The notes beneath the pieces are model-generated. The model was not told the origin of the DNA. It was given only the letters and a program-made list of their open reading frames with translations, and made no database searches. Shown piece by piece: positions 44,640 to 53,147 of a stretch of 64,000 nt of DNA. This stretch comes from JACRIM01 sp038042195 (lineage in GTDB: Bacteria > Planctomycetota > Phycisphaerae > UBA1845 > UTPLA1), in contig JBBTET010000040.1 in assembly GCA_038042195.1 (NCBI GenBank), positions 8,133-72,132 on the forward strand, written 5' to 3'. The translations under genes were made by a program, and so were the position numbers. The first letter of the stretch is position 1, and every line of letters starts with the position of its first letter.

Positions 44640-46141
44640 CAGAAGGCCCTCCATCCGCCGGCGGACTGCCAGGGGCTGGGGACACGACGCTCTTCTGTCG
44701 TCATCGCGTGACTCGCGCCCGACCCGTTGCGACCGGCCAGCGCGGCTGCCATCAGGGCCTCGTCGGGTATGGTCGCAGCAGATGCGATCTTGTGTTCATC
44801 CAGGAACTGCGTGTGCAAACGGCCTGCGCGGAACTCCGCGTGATTCAGCACCTCGCACAGGAACTCGATGTTCGTCGTGACGCCCATGACCACATATCGA
44901 GCCAGCGCCCAATCCATGCGGGCAATCGCCTCATCGCGCGTGCGGCCCCAGACGATGAGCTTCGACAGCATGGGGTCGTAATAGACGCTGACCTCATTGC
45001 CCTCGGCCACTCCGCTATCGACGCGGATATTCGGGCCGGACGGAGCGGCGTAATGTTCCAACACTCCGACCGACGGCAGGAACCCGCGCGAGGCATCTTC
45101 CGCATAGATACGACATTCGAGCGCGTGGCCTTGTTGCCGCAGTTCGTCCTGCGTGAAGGGCAGCTTCCCACCGGCGGCGACAATCACCTGCGCCCGCACG
45201 AGGTCGTGGTGCGTGATCATCTCTGTGACCGGATGTTCGACTTGCAGCCGAGTGTTCACTTCGAGAAAGTAAAACCGCCCCTCGGCATCAACCATGAACT
45301 CGACCGTGCCGGCGTTGGTGTAGCCGATGGCCTTGGCAGCGCGGACGGCGGCCTCACCCATTTTGGCGCGAAGCTCGGGCGAAAGGGCCGGCGACGGGGA
45401 TTCTTCGATGATCTTCTGATGGCGGCGTTGAATGGAACACTCGCGCTCGAACAGATGGACGACGTTGCCGTGCGAATCGCCGAAGATCTGGAACTCGACG
45501 TGGCGCGGGCGGGTGATGTACTTCTCCATGAAGACGCGGCCATCGCCGAATGCTGCGTTGGCCTCGCGCTGAGCCGCTTCAATGGAGGATGCGAGGTCTC
45601 GCTCTTGATGAACAACGCGCATGCCCTTGCCGCCGCCGCCTGCCGCGGCCTTGATGAGGACGGGGTAGCCGATCTTCGCGGCTTCTTGCTTGATCGTGTC
45701 GATGCCGAGCGTCGCGTCGCCGCTCCAACCGGGCACGACCGGCACACCGGCGGCGATGAACTTCTCCTTGGCGATGATCTTGTCGCCCATGTCGCGGATG
45801 ACGTCGGGCGAGGGACCGATGAAGGTGATGCGAGCATCAGCGCAGGCAATTGCGAAGTCCTCATTCTCCGAGAGGAAGCCATAGCCGGGGTGAATCGCGT
45901 CGACGCCGTGCTCCTCGGCGAGGGCGATGATCTTGTCGTAGCGGAGATACGTCTCTGCGGAGGTGTTGCCAGGGAGCGGGTAGGCCTCGTCCGCCACCTG
46001 TACATGAAGCGCGCGGCGGTCAGCATCGGAGTAGACGGCAACGGAAGTGATGCCCATCTGTTGTAGGGTCTGGGCGATCCGCACGGCAATCTCGCCGCGA
46101 TTGGCGATGAGGACTTTCTTGAACAACGATTCGCCCCTCAT
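44639..46141 (-). CDS. Biotin carboxylase subunit, methylcrotonyl-CoA carboxylase type
   Basis: 500 residues. An ATP-grasp biotin carboxylase: KVLIANRGEIAVRI at the N terminus, HPGYGFLSEN, the glycine-rich AAAGGGGKGMR, FERECSIQRRHQKIIEE and EVNTRLQVEHPVTE. The C terminus ends near ESPWQSAGGW-type sequence that in fused enzymes continues into the BT and biotinyl parts. Operon partners (methylglutaconyl-CoA hydratase-like and HMG-CoA lyase) indicate methylcrotonyl-CoA carboxylase rather than acetyl- or propionyl-CoA carboxylase. Its ATG overlaps the upstream stop (ATGA at 46138-46141). The carboxyltransferase subunit is not in the window. Confidence 0.93.
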   Translation of the reverse strand: MRGESLFKKVLIANRGEIAVRIAQTLQQMGITSVAVYSDADRRALHVQVADEAYPLPGNTSAETYLRYDKIIALAEEHGVDAIHPGYGFLSENEDFAIACADARITFIGPSPDVIRDMGDKIIAKEKFIAAGVPVVPGWSGDATLGIDTIKQEAAKIGYPVLIKAAAGGGGKGMRVVHQERDLASSIEAAQREANAAFGDGRVFMEKYITRPRHVEFQIFGDSHGNVVHLFERECSIQRRHQKIIEESPSPALSPELRAKMGEAAVRAAKAIGYTNAGTVEFMVDAEGRFYFLEVNTRLQVEHPVTEMITHHDLVRAQVIVAAGGKLPFTQDELRQQGHALECRIYAEDASRGFLPSVGVLEHYAAPSGPNIRVDSGVAEGNEVSVYYDPMLSKLIVWGRTRDEAIARMDWALARYVVMGVTTNIEFLCEVLNHAEFRAGRLHTQFLDEHKIASAATIPDEALMAAALAGRNGSGASHAMTTEERRVPSPWQSAGGWRAF

Positions 46142-46920
46142 CCCGCCCAGTTCGGTTTGCGTTTTTCAAGAAACGACTTCAAGCCTTCTTGGCCCTCGGC
46201 GGTGACGCGGATGCGGGCGATCTGCTGCGTGGTATAAGACTGCACGTCGTCCCATGATTGGCCAGCGACGTGACTGAGTATCTGCTTGCAGGCGGCGATG
46301 GCGGCGGGGCCATTGGCAATCACACTCTCGGATACCTTTGCGAGCCAGGCGTCGAGCTGCTCTGGTTGATCGACGACGTCGTTAATAAGACCGATCCGTT
46401 TTGCCTCGGCTGCGTCGAATCGCTCGGCGGTCAGGGCGTAGCGCCGCGCGGCACTGCTTCCGATCTTCTCAAGGACAAACGGCGAGATCACGGCGGGGAC
46501 GATTCCGAGTTTCACTTCGCTCAGACTAAAGCTCGCATTCGCCGACGCGACGGCCATGTCGCACGCCGCGATCAGACCGACTCCGCCACCCAGGGCCGCA
46601 CCGTGGATGCGGGCGATGACCGGCTTGGGGCATTCGCGGATGGCGCGGAGCATGCGGGACAGGACATTGGCGTCGGCCACGTTCTCATCGAACGAGTAGC
46701 CGACCATTCGCCTCATCCAATGGATGTCGGCCCCAGCGCAGAAGCTCTTGCCTTCGGCGGCCAGCACAATGACGCGAACGTCCGGCGAAATCGCCAGCGA
46801 TGCGAAGGTGTCGGCGATCTCCTTCATCATGTCGTCGTTGAAGGCGTTGTGCAGGTCGGGTCGGCTGAGGGTGACGGTGGCGACGGACTGGGCGATCCGT
46901 ATTTGGATGAATTCCGGCAT
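46138..46920 (-). CDS. Enoyl-CoA hydratase, probable methylglutaconyl-CoA hydratase
   Basis: 260 residues from ATG 46920, preceded by GGAG at ~9 nt. A crotonase-fold protein: VATVTLSRPDLHNAFND, the oxyanion-hole block AEGKSFCAGADIHWM and HGAALGGGVGLIAACDMAVAS, then FSLSEVKLGIVPAVISPFV. A Glu of SLSEVKLG lies where the catalytic Glu is expected. Position at the head of an operon with biotin carboxylase, carrier and HMG-CoA lyase indicates hydration of 3-methylglutaconyl-CoA in leucine breakdown; sequence alone gives only the crotonase family. Confidence 0.9.
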   Translation of the reverse strand: MPEFIQIRIAQSVATVTLSRPDLHNAFNDDMMKEIADTFASLAISPDVRVIVLAAEGKSFCAGADIHWMRRMVGYSFDENVADANVLSRMLRAIRECPKPVIARIHGAALGGGVGLIAACDMAVASANASFSLSEVKLGIVPAVISPFVLEKIGSSAARRYALTAERFDAAEAKRIGLINDVVDQPEQLDAWLAKVSESVIANGPAAIAACKQILSHVAGQSWDDVQSYTTQQIARIRVTAEGQEGLKSFLEKRKPNWAG

Positions 46921-47078
46921 GGGCAAGGCTCCGGGAGCGAATCGTATCGGATCGAAGGGGGCGAGGAAACACAGCGGTGGCGGCGGCGGTGAGGCCTGCT
47001 CTTGCCTGACGGCGGATTCAGACGATTCAGTATGCAAGTCCCGCATCGCACGGTCGGGCATATTGGAGATACATCGCC

Positions 47079-48065
47079 GTGACCATACTTCAACGTTTAT
47101 GCTTTCTCGCGTTTCTGATCTCGCCAATCGCTTGCAATCCGACCGGAAGCTTCAAGATCACGGCCATGCCGCGCGATCTCACCGTTGAGGAGGAAATCGT
47201 CACACGAGCACCAGGCTGGACCAGCGATCGGATCGCCGTGATAGACGTTTCCGGGGTTCTCATGAATGCGCACATGCCCGGCCTGTTCAGCGAAGGCGAG
47301 CACCCGGTCAGCTTCACGGTCGAGAAGCTCACGGTCGCCGCGGAGGATCGACGCGTAAAGGCCATCGTGCTGCGAATCAATTCGCCCGGGGGCAGCGTGA
47401 CCGCGAGTGATTCGCTCTATCAAGAGGTGCTGGCGTTCAAGAAAAAGACGGGCAAGCCTGTGATCGCGTATTTCCAGGATGTCGCGGCGAGCGGGGGGTA
47501 CTACATGGCCTGCGCGTCCGACGAGATCATGGCCCAGCGGACCAGCGTCACCGGGTCCATCGGGGTGGTCATGCAAATGATGGATTTATCGCGCTTGATG
47601 AGTGTGGTCGGTATTAGTGCAGACGCAATAACTTCCGGGGAGTTCAAGGATGCCGGGTCTCCATTTCGGCCCATGAAGGCGGACGAGAGAAAGGTTTTTC
47701 AGGGGCTGGTGAATGGGTTCTATCAACAGTTCGTGGCGGTGGTGGCCGCCGGCCGGCCAAAATTGACGCGGGATCAAATCCTAAAACTAGCTGACGGAAG
47801 GGTTTATACCGCAGAACAGGCTCTCGAATTCGGCCTCATCGATCGGATCGGCACCCTCACAGACGCCATCGAAACCGCTAAAAACAGGGCTGGAATCAAG
47901 GCCGCCAACGTAGTCATGTACCACCGCCCCCTCGATTGGACGCCCAATATCTATGCTACAGGGCCGGGTTCGACCCCCCAGGCGATCAATCTTTTCAACG
48001 TAAATCTGCCTTCTTTCTGGACACGGCAGCCCCGTTTCATGTATATTTGGACAGTAGAAGGCTAG
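47079..48065 (+). CDS. sppA: Signal peptide peptidase SppA-like serine protease (lipoprotein)
   Basis: 328 residues from GTG 47079 with GGAG ~9 nt upstream. The N terminus is hydrophobic and has Cys19 in SPIAC, a plausible lipobox. The ClpP-like fold shows VLRINSPGGSVTASD, the nucleophile Ser138 in AASGGYYMA, and the general base Lys190 in SGEFKDAGSPF, as in short SppA. It degrades leftover signal peptides or membrane peptides. It is divergent from the leucine operon and seems monocistronic. The C-terminal ~50 residues are not conserved by eye. Confidence 0.92.
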   Translation: MTILQRLCFLAFLISPIACNPTGSFKITAMPRDLTVEEEIVTRAPGWTSDRIAVIDVSGVLMNAHMPGLFSEGEHPVSFTVEKLTVAAEDRRVKAIVLRINSPGGSVTASDSLYQEVLAFKKKTGKPVIAYFQDVAASGGYYMACASDEIMAQRTSVTGSIGVVMQMMDLSRLMSVVGISADAITSGEFKDAGSPFRPMKADERKVFQGLVNGFYQQFVAVVAAGRPKLTRDQILKLADGRVYTAEQALEFGLIDRIGTLTDAIETAKNRAGIKAANVVMYHRPLDWTPNIYATGPGSTPQAINLFNVNLPSFWTRQPRFMYIWTVEG

Positions 48066-48221
48066 GATCCTCTGTGGCGGCCTCGATTTCAGCCGGGATG
48101 GTTCCATCTCGCGGCGCAGTGAATTGCATATCCGCTGCTTGCCGACCGGTTGATTGCGAAGCACGAGTCAAACGCCACGGCTGATCCAATGGTGGATTCG
48201 CCTTTCGTGGGAGCGGTCTTC

Positions 48222-49181
48222 ATGCCGCTACGGATCAAGTGTGGACATTGCACGCGCGAGCTGCATCTTGACGATGCATTTCGCGGAGTCGGCTGTCGCT
48301 GCCAGCATTGCCGCGCCTACATGCGCGTGCCGGCCGCGCCGCAGCCCGCCGTGCGCCCATCCGCTCGACCGGCCCATCCGCCTCTCGTCGCCACTACATC
48401 GCCCGCCACTTACAAGATTTCATCCGCCGGCGCGACTCAACCTCGCAGCGCCGGTTGGATCTATTTGACCCGGACGAGATCGTTGATTGCCGCCGGGTTG
48501 GTGCTGCTGCTGTCGGGCGGCGGTTATCTCACCTGGTCGCTCACGCGAAACCGTGCGACCCCCCAGTCGATCCAGATCGCCGACCTAGCCTCGCAGCGGT
48601 CGTCGGTCTCGAAGGGGGAGCGCGCCGGTTTCTCCAAGGCCGCGCAACTCAATGCAGCCGGCCACCCGACCTATTTCGGCGTGCCGGTGGAGGGCAACGT
48701 CGTGGCCTTCGTGATCGACGGCGACCCGGCGATGGGGCCATACATGGGCCAGTTGTCATCGCTGACGAACTCGGTGGGCCAGGCATTGGCGTTGGCGGAT
48801 CGCCGTTTCGGCATCGTGAAGCCGGCGTTGCGATCACGGTTTACGCTGATGGATGTGGCCGAGCGGACGCCGGTGCTGGAAGGTGCCGAGACGACGCTTT
48901 CGCCGCAACTGCCCAGCGAAAAGACGGACTTCGTGCAGTCGCTGTCCGTTGCCGCGAATTGGTATGCCGATCAGGTGTTCCTCGTGCTGGCGAAGCCGTT
49001 GGATGCCCGTGAGATTGAACAGTTGACCCAGAGCGCCGAGCAAACTGGTGCCATCACACACGTCATCGCGCTGGGGGCCGCGGCCCAGCAAGACCTCTCA
49101 CAAATCGCCCAAGCCACCGGCGGTACGTTCATTCCATTGAACGACACCGAATTGTCCGAGTTCGTCGCCGACCCGAACTAA
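48222..49181 (+). CDS. Zinc-ribbon membrane protein with VWA-like periplasmic domain
   Basis: 319 residues from ATG 48222, preceded by GGGAG at 8 nt; TTG 48150 is an alternative. A zinc-ribbon opens the protein (IKCGHCTRELHL then CRCQHCRAYMRV, two CxxC pairs). A Pro/Ala/Ser linker follows, then one membrane helix (SLIAAGLVLLLSGGGYL). The C-terminal ~190 residues look like a VWA-like domain (GNVVAFVIDGDPAMGPYMG, VFLVLAKPLDAREIEQL, IAQATGGTFIPLND), though the metal-site DxSxS is replaced by DGDPAM. It is a common layout in planctomycetes; no function is known to me. Confidence 0.7.
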   Translation: MPLRIKCGHCTRELHLDDAFRGVGCRCQHCRAYMRVPAAPQPAVRPSARPAHPPLVATTSPATYKISSAGATQPRSAGWIYLTRTRSLIAAGLVLLLSGGGYLTWSLTRNRATPQSIQIADLASQRSSVSKGERAGFSKAAQLNAAGHPTYFGVPVEGNVVAFVIDGDPAMGPYMGQLSSLTNSVGQALALADRRFGIVKPALRSRFTLMDVAERTPVLEGAETTLSPQLPSEKTDFVQSLSVAANWYADQVFLVLAKPLDAREIEQLTQSAEQTGAITHVIALGAAAQQDLSQIAQATGGTFIPLNDTELSEFVADPN

Positions 49182-49235
49182 GCAATCCATTTCCGCCCCA
49201 GAGAATAAGTTCCCAGTAGTCTTGAGGTGCGCAGA

Positions 49236-49266
49236 AAAAACGGCTCACCAGCGTATGGCGAGCCGC
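49236..49266 (-). terminator. Intrinsic terminator of the cytochrome c' gene
   Basis: On the minus strand, CGGCTCGCCA and TGGTGAGCCG form a 10-bp stem with one mismatch around a 5-nt loop, followed by six T residues (49241-49236). It lies 29 nt after the stop at 49295 and faces the end of the plus-strand zinc-ribbon gene. Confidence 0.8.
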
Positions 49267-49294
49267 TTGATTTCATGATTTGTTTGCGATCGAG

Positions 49295-49708
49295 TTATTT
49301 CTTTTCGAATTGGTCATGGCAGGCACCGCACGTTTTCCCGATGGCGTTGACCAAGTCCTTCGCGCCTTTTTCGTCCTTCTTCTTGATGAGGCCGGCCAAC
49401 TCGACGCATTGTGATGACATCGTGGCGGCAAATCCGTGATAGGCGGCATCGTCTTTCTGGTAGTGGTTCACGTTGGCACACTCGGCCAGCATCCATGCAC
49501 AGACCTCGCCACTCTCCCAGTCCTTTTCACCAATTGCGGACTTGATGTCGCCCATGAGCTTCTTCTGGCCGTGCATCAGGTGCTCGGTCGTTTGCACGGG
49601 CTTGAACGCCTTTACACCGCCGGTTGACTTCGGTTCGGCCGAGACCCAGAGGCTCGCACCGAGGACCACCGCGAATGCACCACACAAAACTGTCCATCGT
49701 CGAGTCAT
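49295..49708 (-). CDS. Exported cytochrome c'-like mono-haem protein
   Basis: 137 residues. A signal peptide (TVLCGAFAVVLGASLWVSA) precedes an all-helical domain with the haem motif CGACH at the extreme C terminus (KTCGACHDQFEKK). That location is characteristic of cytochrome c' and cytochrome c-556-type four-helix proteins. Such proteins bind NO or carry electrons in the periplasm. It is followed by a terminator at 49236-49266 and appears to be a single-gene unit divergent from the GlmU-like gene. Confidence 0.88.
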   Translation of the reverse strand: MTRRWTVLCGAFAVVLGASLWVSAEPKSTGGVKAFKPVQTTEHLMHGQKKLMGDIKSAIGEKDWESGEVCAWMLAECANVNHYQKDDAAYHGFAATMSSQCVELAGLIKKKDEKGAKDLVNAIGKTCGACHDQFEKK

Positions 49709-49873
49709 TGGTTCACTCCTCCAAAGGGATTGTCAGTTGGCTGCAGCCAATACACTTGGCGGCACCAGAAGATTAACCGGACCAGGCCGATTCGTCTCAC
49801 ACGGGCTGTTGCCATCATCCGCCCACGGCAATCTCGTGGCCCCAGTTCCCGATCTCGCCTACCATTTTGACCT

Positions 49874-51103
49874 ATGCAACTTCTCGTCTTTGAAGATGCC
49901 GGGTATGTGAATCTGCTGCCGCTGGTGTATTCGCGGGCGACGTTCAATCTCCGCTGCGGATACGATAATCTCCTTGCCAAGATCGAGACCGCCGTTGGGC
50001 GTACCGCCGAGTCCATCATGGTTCGCAAAGCCCTCGCCCCGGTCATGGCCGAGCGACAGACGCGCCGAGTGAATCAACCGGCGATCACCGATGATCAGCT
50101 TTGGATCAACGGCCGGCTCCTGTTGCGTCAGGCAATTGACTTGCCTCCGCAGTCGGCGGCTTGGCGCGGTGATACGCTTCTGGCGGCGCGGGTGGATCGA
50201 ACCACCGGGGCGCAGTTGACGCTGGACGTCTTGATGGATGCCCCGAAGCTGCGGGGGGTGCTGACGAATTACCGCGAGATGGCGCTTCCCGACGACGCGG
50301 CCCTACTCGTGGACTACCCGTGGCAACTGATTCAGGAAAACGGCGCGGAGATCGTGCGGCAGTCACATGGGCGGCAGTTCAGCGTGGACGGGCGAATTTA
50401 TGACGGTGCCCATCTCATCACGGAGCATCCCATTCACGTCGGCACCGGCTCCAAGATCAAGCCGGGGGCCGTCCTCGACGCCGAGACAGGCCCGATCTGG
50501 ATCGGCGACAACGTGACCATTCATCCGGGCGCGGTGGTCAGCGGTCCCTGCTTCATCGGCGACGGCTGCATAGTACGGCCCGGTGCATCTATCTCTTCCA
50601 GCAGCATCGGCATGGTCTGCAAGGTCGGCGGCGAGGTCGAGGGCACCATCTTCCACGGCTACACCAACAAACAGCACGACGGATTTCTCGGCCACAGCTA
50701 CGTCGGTGAATGGGTGAACCTCGGGGCCGACACGGTCGGCAGCGATTTGAAGAATACCTATGGCAACGTGACGGTCCCGTTGAACGGTCGCAACGTGGAC
50801 AGCGGCCAGATGTTCGTCGGGGCCATGATCGGCGATCACACCAAGACGGCCATCGGTACACGGCTGCCGACGGGCTGTGTGATCGGGTATGCGTGCAACG
50901 TGGTTTGTGGCGGCTTCGCACCGAAGTTCGTGCCCAGCTTTTCGTGGGTGACGGAAAAAGGGCTTGAGACGAACAATCCACAGAAGGCGTTAGCCGTCGC
51001 GCGGACGGTAGTAGCGCGCCGCAACAGGACGTACTCTAAACATGAAGAGGCGTTGTTTATGTCGATCCAGGCAGCGTCGGCGGGGATCGAACACCAAGGT
51101 TGA
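49874..51103 (+). CDS. GlmU-like sugar nucleotidyltransferase with left-handed beta-helix
   Basis: 409 residues. The N-terminal domain begins MQLLVFEDAGYVNLLPLVYSR and FNLRCGYDNLLAK, the pattern of the GlmU-family putative sugar nucleotidyltransferases (NTP_transf_4-like). It is followed by a left-handed beta-helix of hexapeptide repeats (~residues 190-370; IYDGAHLITEHPIHVGTGS, IGDNVTIHPGAVVSGPCFI). The C-terminal tail SWVTEKGLETNNPQKALAVARTVVARRNRTYS is typical. The usual GlmU N-terminal G-loop LxxGxGTRM is absent, so it is not classical GlmU. It probably uses a sugar phosphate; the substrate is not established. Confidence 0.85.
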   Translation: MQLLVFEDAGYVNLLPLVYSRATFNLRCGYDNLLAKIETAVGRTAESIMVRKALAPVMAERQTRRVNQPAITDDQLWINGRLLLRQAIDLPPQSAAWRGDTLLAARVDRTTGAQLTLDVLMDAPKLRGVLTNYREMALPDDAALLVDYPWQLIQENGAEIVRQSHGRQFSVDGRIYDGAHLITEHPIHVGTGSKIKPGAVLDAETGPIWIGDNVTIHPGAVVSGPCFIGDGCIVRPGASISSSSIGMVCKVGGEVEGTIFHGYTNKQHDGFLGHSYVGEWVNLGADTVGSDLKNTYGNVTVPLNGRNVDSGQMFVGAMIGDHTKTAIGTRLPTGCVIGYACNVVCGGFAPKFVPSFSWVTEKGLETNNPQKALAVARTVVARRNRTYSKHEEALFMSIQAASAGIEHQG

Positions 51104-51137
51104 ATTAGAGCGTTTTTCGTGCGACTGGAGCGGTTAT

Positions 51138-51187
51138 TGTGGTACCGGCGTCTCGCCGGTACGCACCGCCGAGACGGCGGTGCCACA
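51138..51187. repeat. REP-like double-hairpin palindromic element
   Basis: Two adjacent perfect hairpins with 9-bp stems and 3-nt loops: GTACCGGCG-TCT-CGCCGGTAC (51142-51162) and GCACCGCCG-AGA-CGGCGGTGC (51163-51183). TGTGG and CCACA at the outer ends also pair, so the whole 50-bp unit can form a cruciform. The two halves are near-copies in inverted orientation. It sits between the ends of two convergent genes and could act as a bidirectional terminator or a REP/BIME-type element. Confidence 0.8.
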
Positions 51188-51216
51188 GCGCAGCGATACA
51201 TGTGAGCGCAAAAGTT

Positions 51217-51993
51217 CTAGCGTGAAGCGATTCGCTGGCCGTCGTAAGCCAGAGCCATCCCAACCGGCAACTCACGATTTGTCGCCTCATGCCCCAACTC
51301 GTGGGCGATGTGCGTGAAGAAAGTCTCCCGCGCCCCGATGCGACGGGCGTGATCCACGGCTTGTTCGAGGTTGAAATGCGTCGGGTGCGGCCGCTTGCGC
51401 AGGGCATCGAGGATCAGCACATCTAAGCCTTCCAAGAGCGTCCACGACTCGCGCGGTATCTCACTCACGTCGGTGCAATAGGCGAATCGCCCCACCCGAA
51501 ATCCCAGCACCGGCATTGAACCATGCAGTAAGGGGATCGGTGTGATCGTCGTGCCGCCGACCTGGAAGGGGCCGTCGATCTCGCGCAGGACCAGTTGCGG
51601 CTTGGACGAGGGATAGTCGGGGTCGTCTTCAAATGCGTAGGCGAACATCGTTCGCAGTCGATCCAGCGTCTCTGGTTGGCCGTGGCAGGGCAGCGGGGCA
51701 TTCTGAATCCAGTTGAAGCGGCGGAGGTCGTCGAGACCGGCGAGGTGGTCGATGTGGTGGTGCGTGTAGAGCACAGCATCGACCCGGCGCACGTCATTGG
51801 CGATGCACTGAAGGCGAAGCTCGGGCGAGGTGTCGACGAGCAGGCACTCGTCACCGGACTCAATAATAATACTCGGCCGAGTCCGCTTGTCGCGTGGATC
51901 GGTCGACGTGCAGACCGGGCAATCGCAGGCGATCATGGGGACGCCGTGGGAGGTGCCGGAGCCGAGGACAGTGATCTTGATTTCCGCGCTCAT
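51217..51993 (-). CDS. PhnP-like metallo-beta-lactamase-fold hydrolase
   Basis: 258 residues. The MBL signature THHHIDHLAG (HxHxDH form) is clear; IACDCPVCTSTDPRDKRTRPS near the N terminus is the Cys-rich PhnP-type insertion. Other metal ligands are in LLHGSMPVLGF, AYCTDVSEIP and the C-terminal FFTHIAHELGHE. PhnP family members are phosphodiesterases of cyclic phosphate intermediates, with many relatives of unknown substrate; no phn genes are nearby. It is cytoplasmic and faces the GlmU-like gene end-to-end across the REP-like element. Confidence 0.9.
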   Translation of the reverse strand: MSAEIKITVLGSGTSHGVPMIACDCPVCTSTDPRDKRTRPSIIIESGDECLLVDTSPELRLQCIANDVRRVDAVLYTHHHIDHLAGLDDLRRFNWIQNAPLPCHGQPETLDRLRTMFAYAFEDDPDYPSSKPQLVLREIDGPFQVGGTTITPIPLLHGSMPVLGFRVGRFAYCTDVSEIPRESWTLLEGLDVLILDALRKRPHPTHFNLEQAVDHARRIGARETFFTHIAHELGHEATNRELPVGMALAYDGQRIASR

Positions 51994-52109
51994 TCGAGCG
52001 GAGATTATACGGCGTCCGACGAGGCAGGATTGGAGCCGTCATCCGCCGGCGCGTTGGATGCCGATACATACAGACCCGCCCATTGGGATTGACCGCGCGA
52101 GTTTACACC

Positions 52110-53111
52110 ATGTTTGAAGCCATTCGATTTGTTACGGCACTAGTTGTTATTTTCGGAGTTCCACCGAAACCGAAGACCGTCGCCAAGCGAACACCCTCAC
52201 CTAGCGTCACGACAGTCAAGGCTGACGACGCGCGAATCGCCGTGGCCGACCCAGTCGCGTGGCAGGCGGCGTTGGATCGCGCCGGGTTTTCGCCGGGCGT
52301 GATCGACGGTCGACTCGCGAAGAAAACAACGATTGCACTGGGGGCGTTTCAACGGGCCAACGGATTACCAACCACCGGCCGACCGGATGACGCGACGCGA
52401 CGCGCCCTCGGCATGGATCAATCACCTTCAACAACGGCGTACACCATCTCAACGGACGACGAGCGACTCGTTGGTCCGTGGCCGAAGACGTGGCACGAGA
52501 AAGCGAAGGCGAAGTTACTGGGTTACCACTCACTGTCAGCGCTCGTCGCCGAGCGAGGGCATTGCTCGCGCGACCTCCTCCAACGGCTGAATCGCAAGCT
52601 GAACCTCGACCGCATCAAGGCGGGTGACTCGCTGCTTATTCCAAACGTTGCGTCCCCGAGCGCGACATCGCGCGCCGCCTCCATCGAGATCGACTTCACC
52701 GACAAGATCGTCTACCTTCTCGACAAACAGAAGAGCGTCGTCGGCCTGTATCACTGCTCCATCGCCAAAGACAAGTCCAAGCGCCCGTCGGGCGCGTGCC
52801 GGGTGAAGGTCGTGAAGGAGAACCCGGAGTATCTCTTCGACCCGGCCAAGTGGCCCGAGGTGAAGAACGTGAAGCGAAAGCTCCTCATCCCGCCCGGCCC
52901 GCGCTGCCCCGTCGGCCTCTGCTGGATCGGCCTCTCACTGGACGGCTACGGCATCCACGGCACGCCCGAACCGGAGCTGATCGGCAAGACCGGCTCGCAT
53001 GGGTGCTTCCGGTTGACCAACTGGGACGCGGTGGAACTCGGCAAACGAATCCGGGTGGGAACGCCGGTGCGGTTTGTGGAGCGGTCTGCACTCCTGGCGC
53101 AACGAATGTAG
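52110..53111 (+). CDS. L,D-transpeptidase with peptidoglycan-binding and LysM-like domains
   Basis: About 333 residues from ATG 52110; TTG 52083 is an alternative and neither has a good ribosome site. A short hydrophobic N terminus (IRFVTALVVIFGVP) suggests export. A peptidoglycan-binding domain (WQAALDRAGFSPGVIDGRLAKKTTIALGAFQR, ~45-100) is followed by a LysM-like region (SRDLLQRLNRKLNLDRIKAGDSLLIP) and a C-terminal YkuD domain with IEIDFTDKIVYLL and the catalytic HGTPEP...GSHGCFRL, including the Cys. It would make L,D cross-links or attach proteins to peptidoglycan, and so indicates that the organism has peptidoglycan. Confidence 0.92.
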   Translation: MFEAIRFVTALVVIFGVPPKPKTVAKRTPSPSVTTVKADDARIAVADPVAWQAALDRAGFSPGVIDGRLAKKTTIALGAFQRANGLPTTGRPDDATRRALGMDQSPSTTAYTISTDDERLVGPWPKTWHEKAKAKLLGYHSLSALVAERGHCSRDLLQRLNRKLNLDRIKAGDSLLIPNVASPSATSRAASIEIDFTDKIVYLLDKQKSVVGLYHCSIAKDKSKRPSGACRVKVVKENPEYLFDPAKWPEVKNVKRKLLIPPGPRCPVGLCWIGLSLDGYGIHGTPEPELIGKTGSHGCFRLTNWDAVELGKRIRVGTPVRFVERSALLAQRM

Positions 53112-53147
53112 AATGATCCATCGGTCATTTTTCATTAGGCCCATCGC

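Noticed and set aside
44708..46066. 452-codon plus-strand frame opposite the biotin carboxylase gene
   Set aside because: It is entirely antisense to a gene with full catalytic motifs and shows no recognisable domain.
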